Assembly (NCBI RefSeq): GCF_013761005.1
Contig: NZ_JACDUS010000004.1
Location: 186,001 to 250,000, forward strand
Reading direction: 5' to 3'
DNA: 64,000 nucleotides
DNA from: Desulfosalsimonas propionicica
GTDB lineage: Bacteria > Desulfobacterota > Desulfobacteria > Desulfobacterales > Desulfosalsimonadaceae
Of this stretch, positions 63,314-64,000 are shown piece after piece; positions within the stretch are counted from its first letter, which is position 1, and each line of letters starts with the position of its first letter. The notes below the pieces were generated by a model that saw only the letters and a program-made list of their open reading frames with translations, had not been told where the DNA came from and ran no database searches. The position numbers were made by a program, and so were the translations under genes.

Positions 63314-63811
63314 CTAAAATGTTTTGCCGATTCCCAAGCCGAAGTGGAAACGCGGAAAACTGTTTTCCCGGGGCTCCCATACCCACAAATCCCCCTTGAT
63401 AATTGGATGCGCGTATTCATAATCACCGATCAAACGCGTTTCAGCACCAATGAGACGACCTGCAGCCGTGACCCGTTTTCCCGGCGCATATATTTCCGGA
63501 TCAAGAAAGGAATCCGATCGAATCAGAAACCGGCCGTTTGATTCCTTTGCCATCTGCGGGCGCTTTGAGGAATCCAGGGGAAACTGCAAAACAGTTATTT
63601 CAGAATTGTCCCGCTGGTTATCCGTACTGATAATTCTGCCGCCGAATATCACATATTCATCAATATATTGATCCGTGTCAACCTGAAGCGTTCTGAAATC
63701 ACCCTCCCATGTAACCTTTTGCACAATATCCCTGGGAACCCTGGGCCCGCACCCCCAGGCACCCATCATGATCAACACACACAGTGAAATAAAAAAATAT
63801 TTCAATCGCAC
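63314..63811 (-). CDS. Slp-family outer-membrane lipoprotein
   Basis: 165 residues. A signal peptide ends in a lipobox (IMMGAWGC, Cys about 21). The body shows the Slp/YeaY pattern: YVIFGGRIIST, LQFPLDSSKRPQ, GRFLIRSDSFLDPEIYAPGKRVTAAGRLIG cut here as FLDPEIYAPGKRVT, and HPIIKGDLWVWEP. Slp proteins are starvation- or stress-induced outer-membrane lipoproteins of uncertain role. It converges with the cNMP-binding gene. Confidence 0.85.
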   Translation of the reverse strand: MRLKYFFISLCVLIMMGAWGCGPRVPRDIVQKVTWEGDFRTLQVDTDQYIDEYVIFGGRIISTDNQRDNSEITVLQFPLDSSKRPQMAKESNGRFLIRSDSFLDPEIYAPGKRVTAAGRLIGAETRLIGDYEYAHPIIKGDLWVWEPRENSFPRFHFGLGIGKTF

Positions 63812-64000
63812 GGATTCACCCTTCCCCTTTTTCGGCCGGTTCCTTGAAAATATCGGTGAGCATAACTATTGTTAATATAACACGGAATTTTTATTTGAAA
63901 AGAAAATCCGTTTGAAGCGGTTTCCCGGACACAGCCGGGACAACCTTTTTTGACAAACTTTTTATCGCCCGGGTCAAAATGAAAACAAATTCTCTGCATT

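Noticed and set aside
63802-63999. 65-residue minus-strand frame at the window end
   Set aside because: No ribosome-binding site or recognisable motif; it covers the upstream region of the Slp lipoprotein gene and is most likely chance.

Overview
The window looks like a chromosome segment of a strictly anaerobic Desulfobacterota bacterium, probably a sulfate reducer of the Desulfobacterales. The reasons are: abundant Hdr/Mvh-type electron-bifurcation genes, an HdrA selenoprotein, an anaerobic (cbi) cobalamin pathway with an exported CbiK, high GC, many sensor kinases and many hairpin-like intergenic repeats. I cannot fix a genus from sequence alone. I saw no insertion sequence, phage gene or CRISPR array.

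Layout. 1-4.4 kb: a consensus sigma70 promoter, tRNA-Ser(GGA), then dnaX-ybaB-recR-ykgJ-murI in one tightly packed operon. 4.4-15 kb: housekeeping and accessory genes (universal stress protein, ClC channel with CBS domains, HTH-PTS EIIA protein, HD-domain phosphohydrolase, rhomboid protease, htpG, lipoprotein plus HD-GYP receptor, amidohydrolase). 15.3-17.2 kb: a PAS sensor kinase. 17.2-34.3 kb: a large cobalamin locus controlled at its start by a B12 riboswitch with an intrinsic terminator. It holds an exported cobaltochelatase (cbiK), a BtuCDF-like importer, then cbiA-cbiC-cbiL-(Gate membrane protein)-cbiD-cbiET and cbiF-cbiG-cbiH-cbiP-cobD-cbiB. The blocks are separated by hairpin-forming repeats. 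34.3-38.2 kb: a candidate Fur box and a small Cys-rich membrane protein, an ADP-ribosylglycohydrolase, an NSS amino-acid transporter with its 33-residue MetS-type partner, an MBL-fold hydrolase and a small conserved protein.

38.6-62.4 kb is the most unusual part. It is about 24 kb of minus-strand genes in which heterodisulfide-reductase-type electron-transfer proteins alternate with two-component signalling proteins. In transcription order: receiver-PAS kinase; degenerate receiver; HdrA with an inserted NADPH-oxidoreductase (GltD/NfnB-like) module; MvhD; FrhB/FdhB-like protein; HdrA with a complete phosphoreceiver domain inserted in its chain; HdrC; HdrB; membrane PAS kinase; sigma54 activator; receiver-PAS kinase; receiver; a membrane cytochrome b/heme c/HdrC fusion; HdrB; and a full-length HdrA whose in-frame UGA sits at the conserved flavin-proximal Cys position and is best read as selenocysteine. 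Two kinases here and the kinase at 15.3 kb share a C-x10-C-x2-C motif in a PAS domain, and the sigma54 activator has a variant. A sigma54-type promoter precedes the degenerate receiver and HdrA genes. I infer that the redox complex and the signalling proteins form one system, in which phosphorylation may control electron bifurcation or the complex may feed redox state to the kinases. I know of no characterised example.

62.8-63.8 kb: a cyclic-nucleotide-binding-domain protein and an Slp-family lipoprotein. The intergenic spaces carry at least four families of dispersed hairpin repeats, one with arms that differ between copies yet stay complementary.
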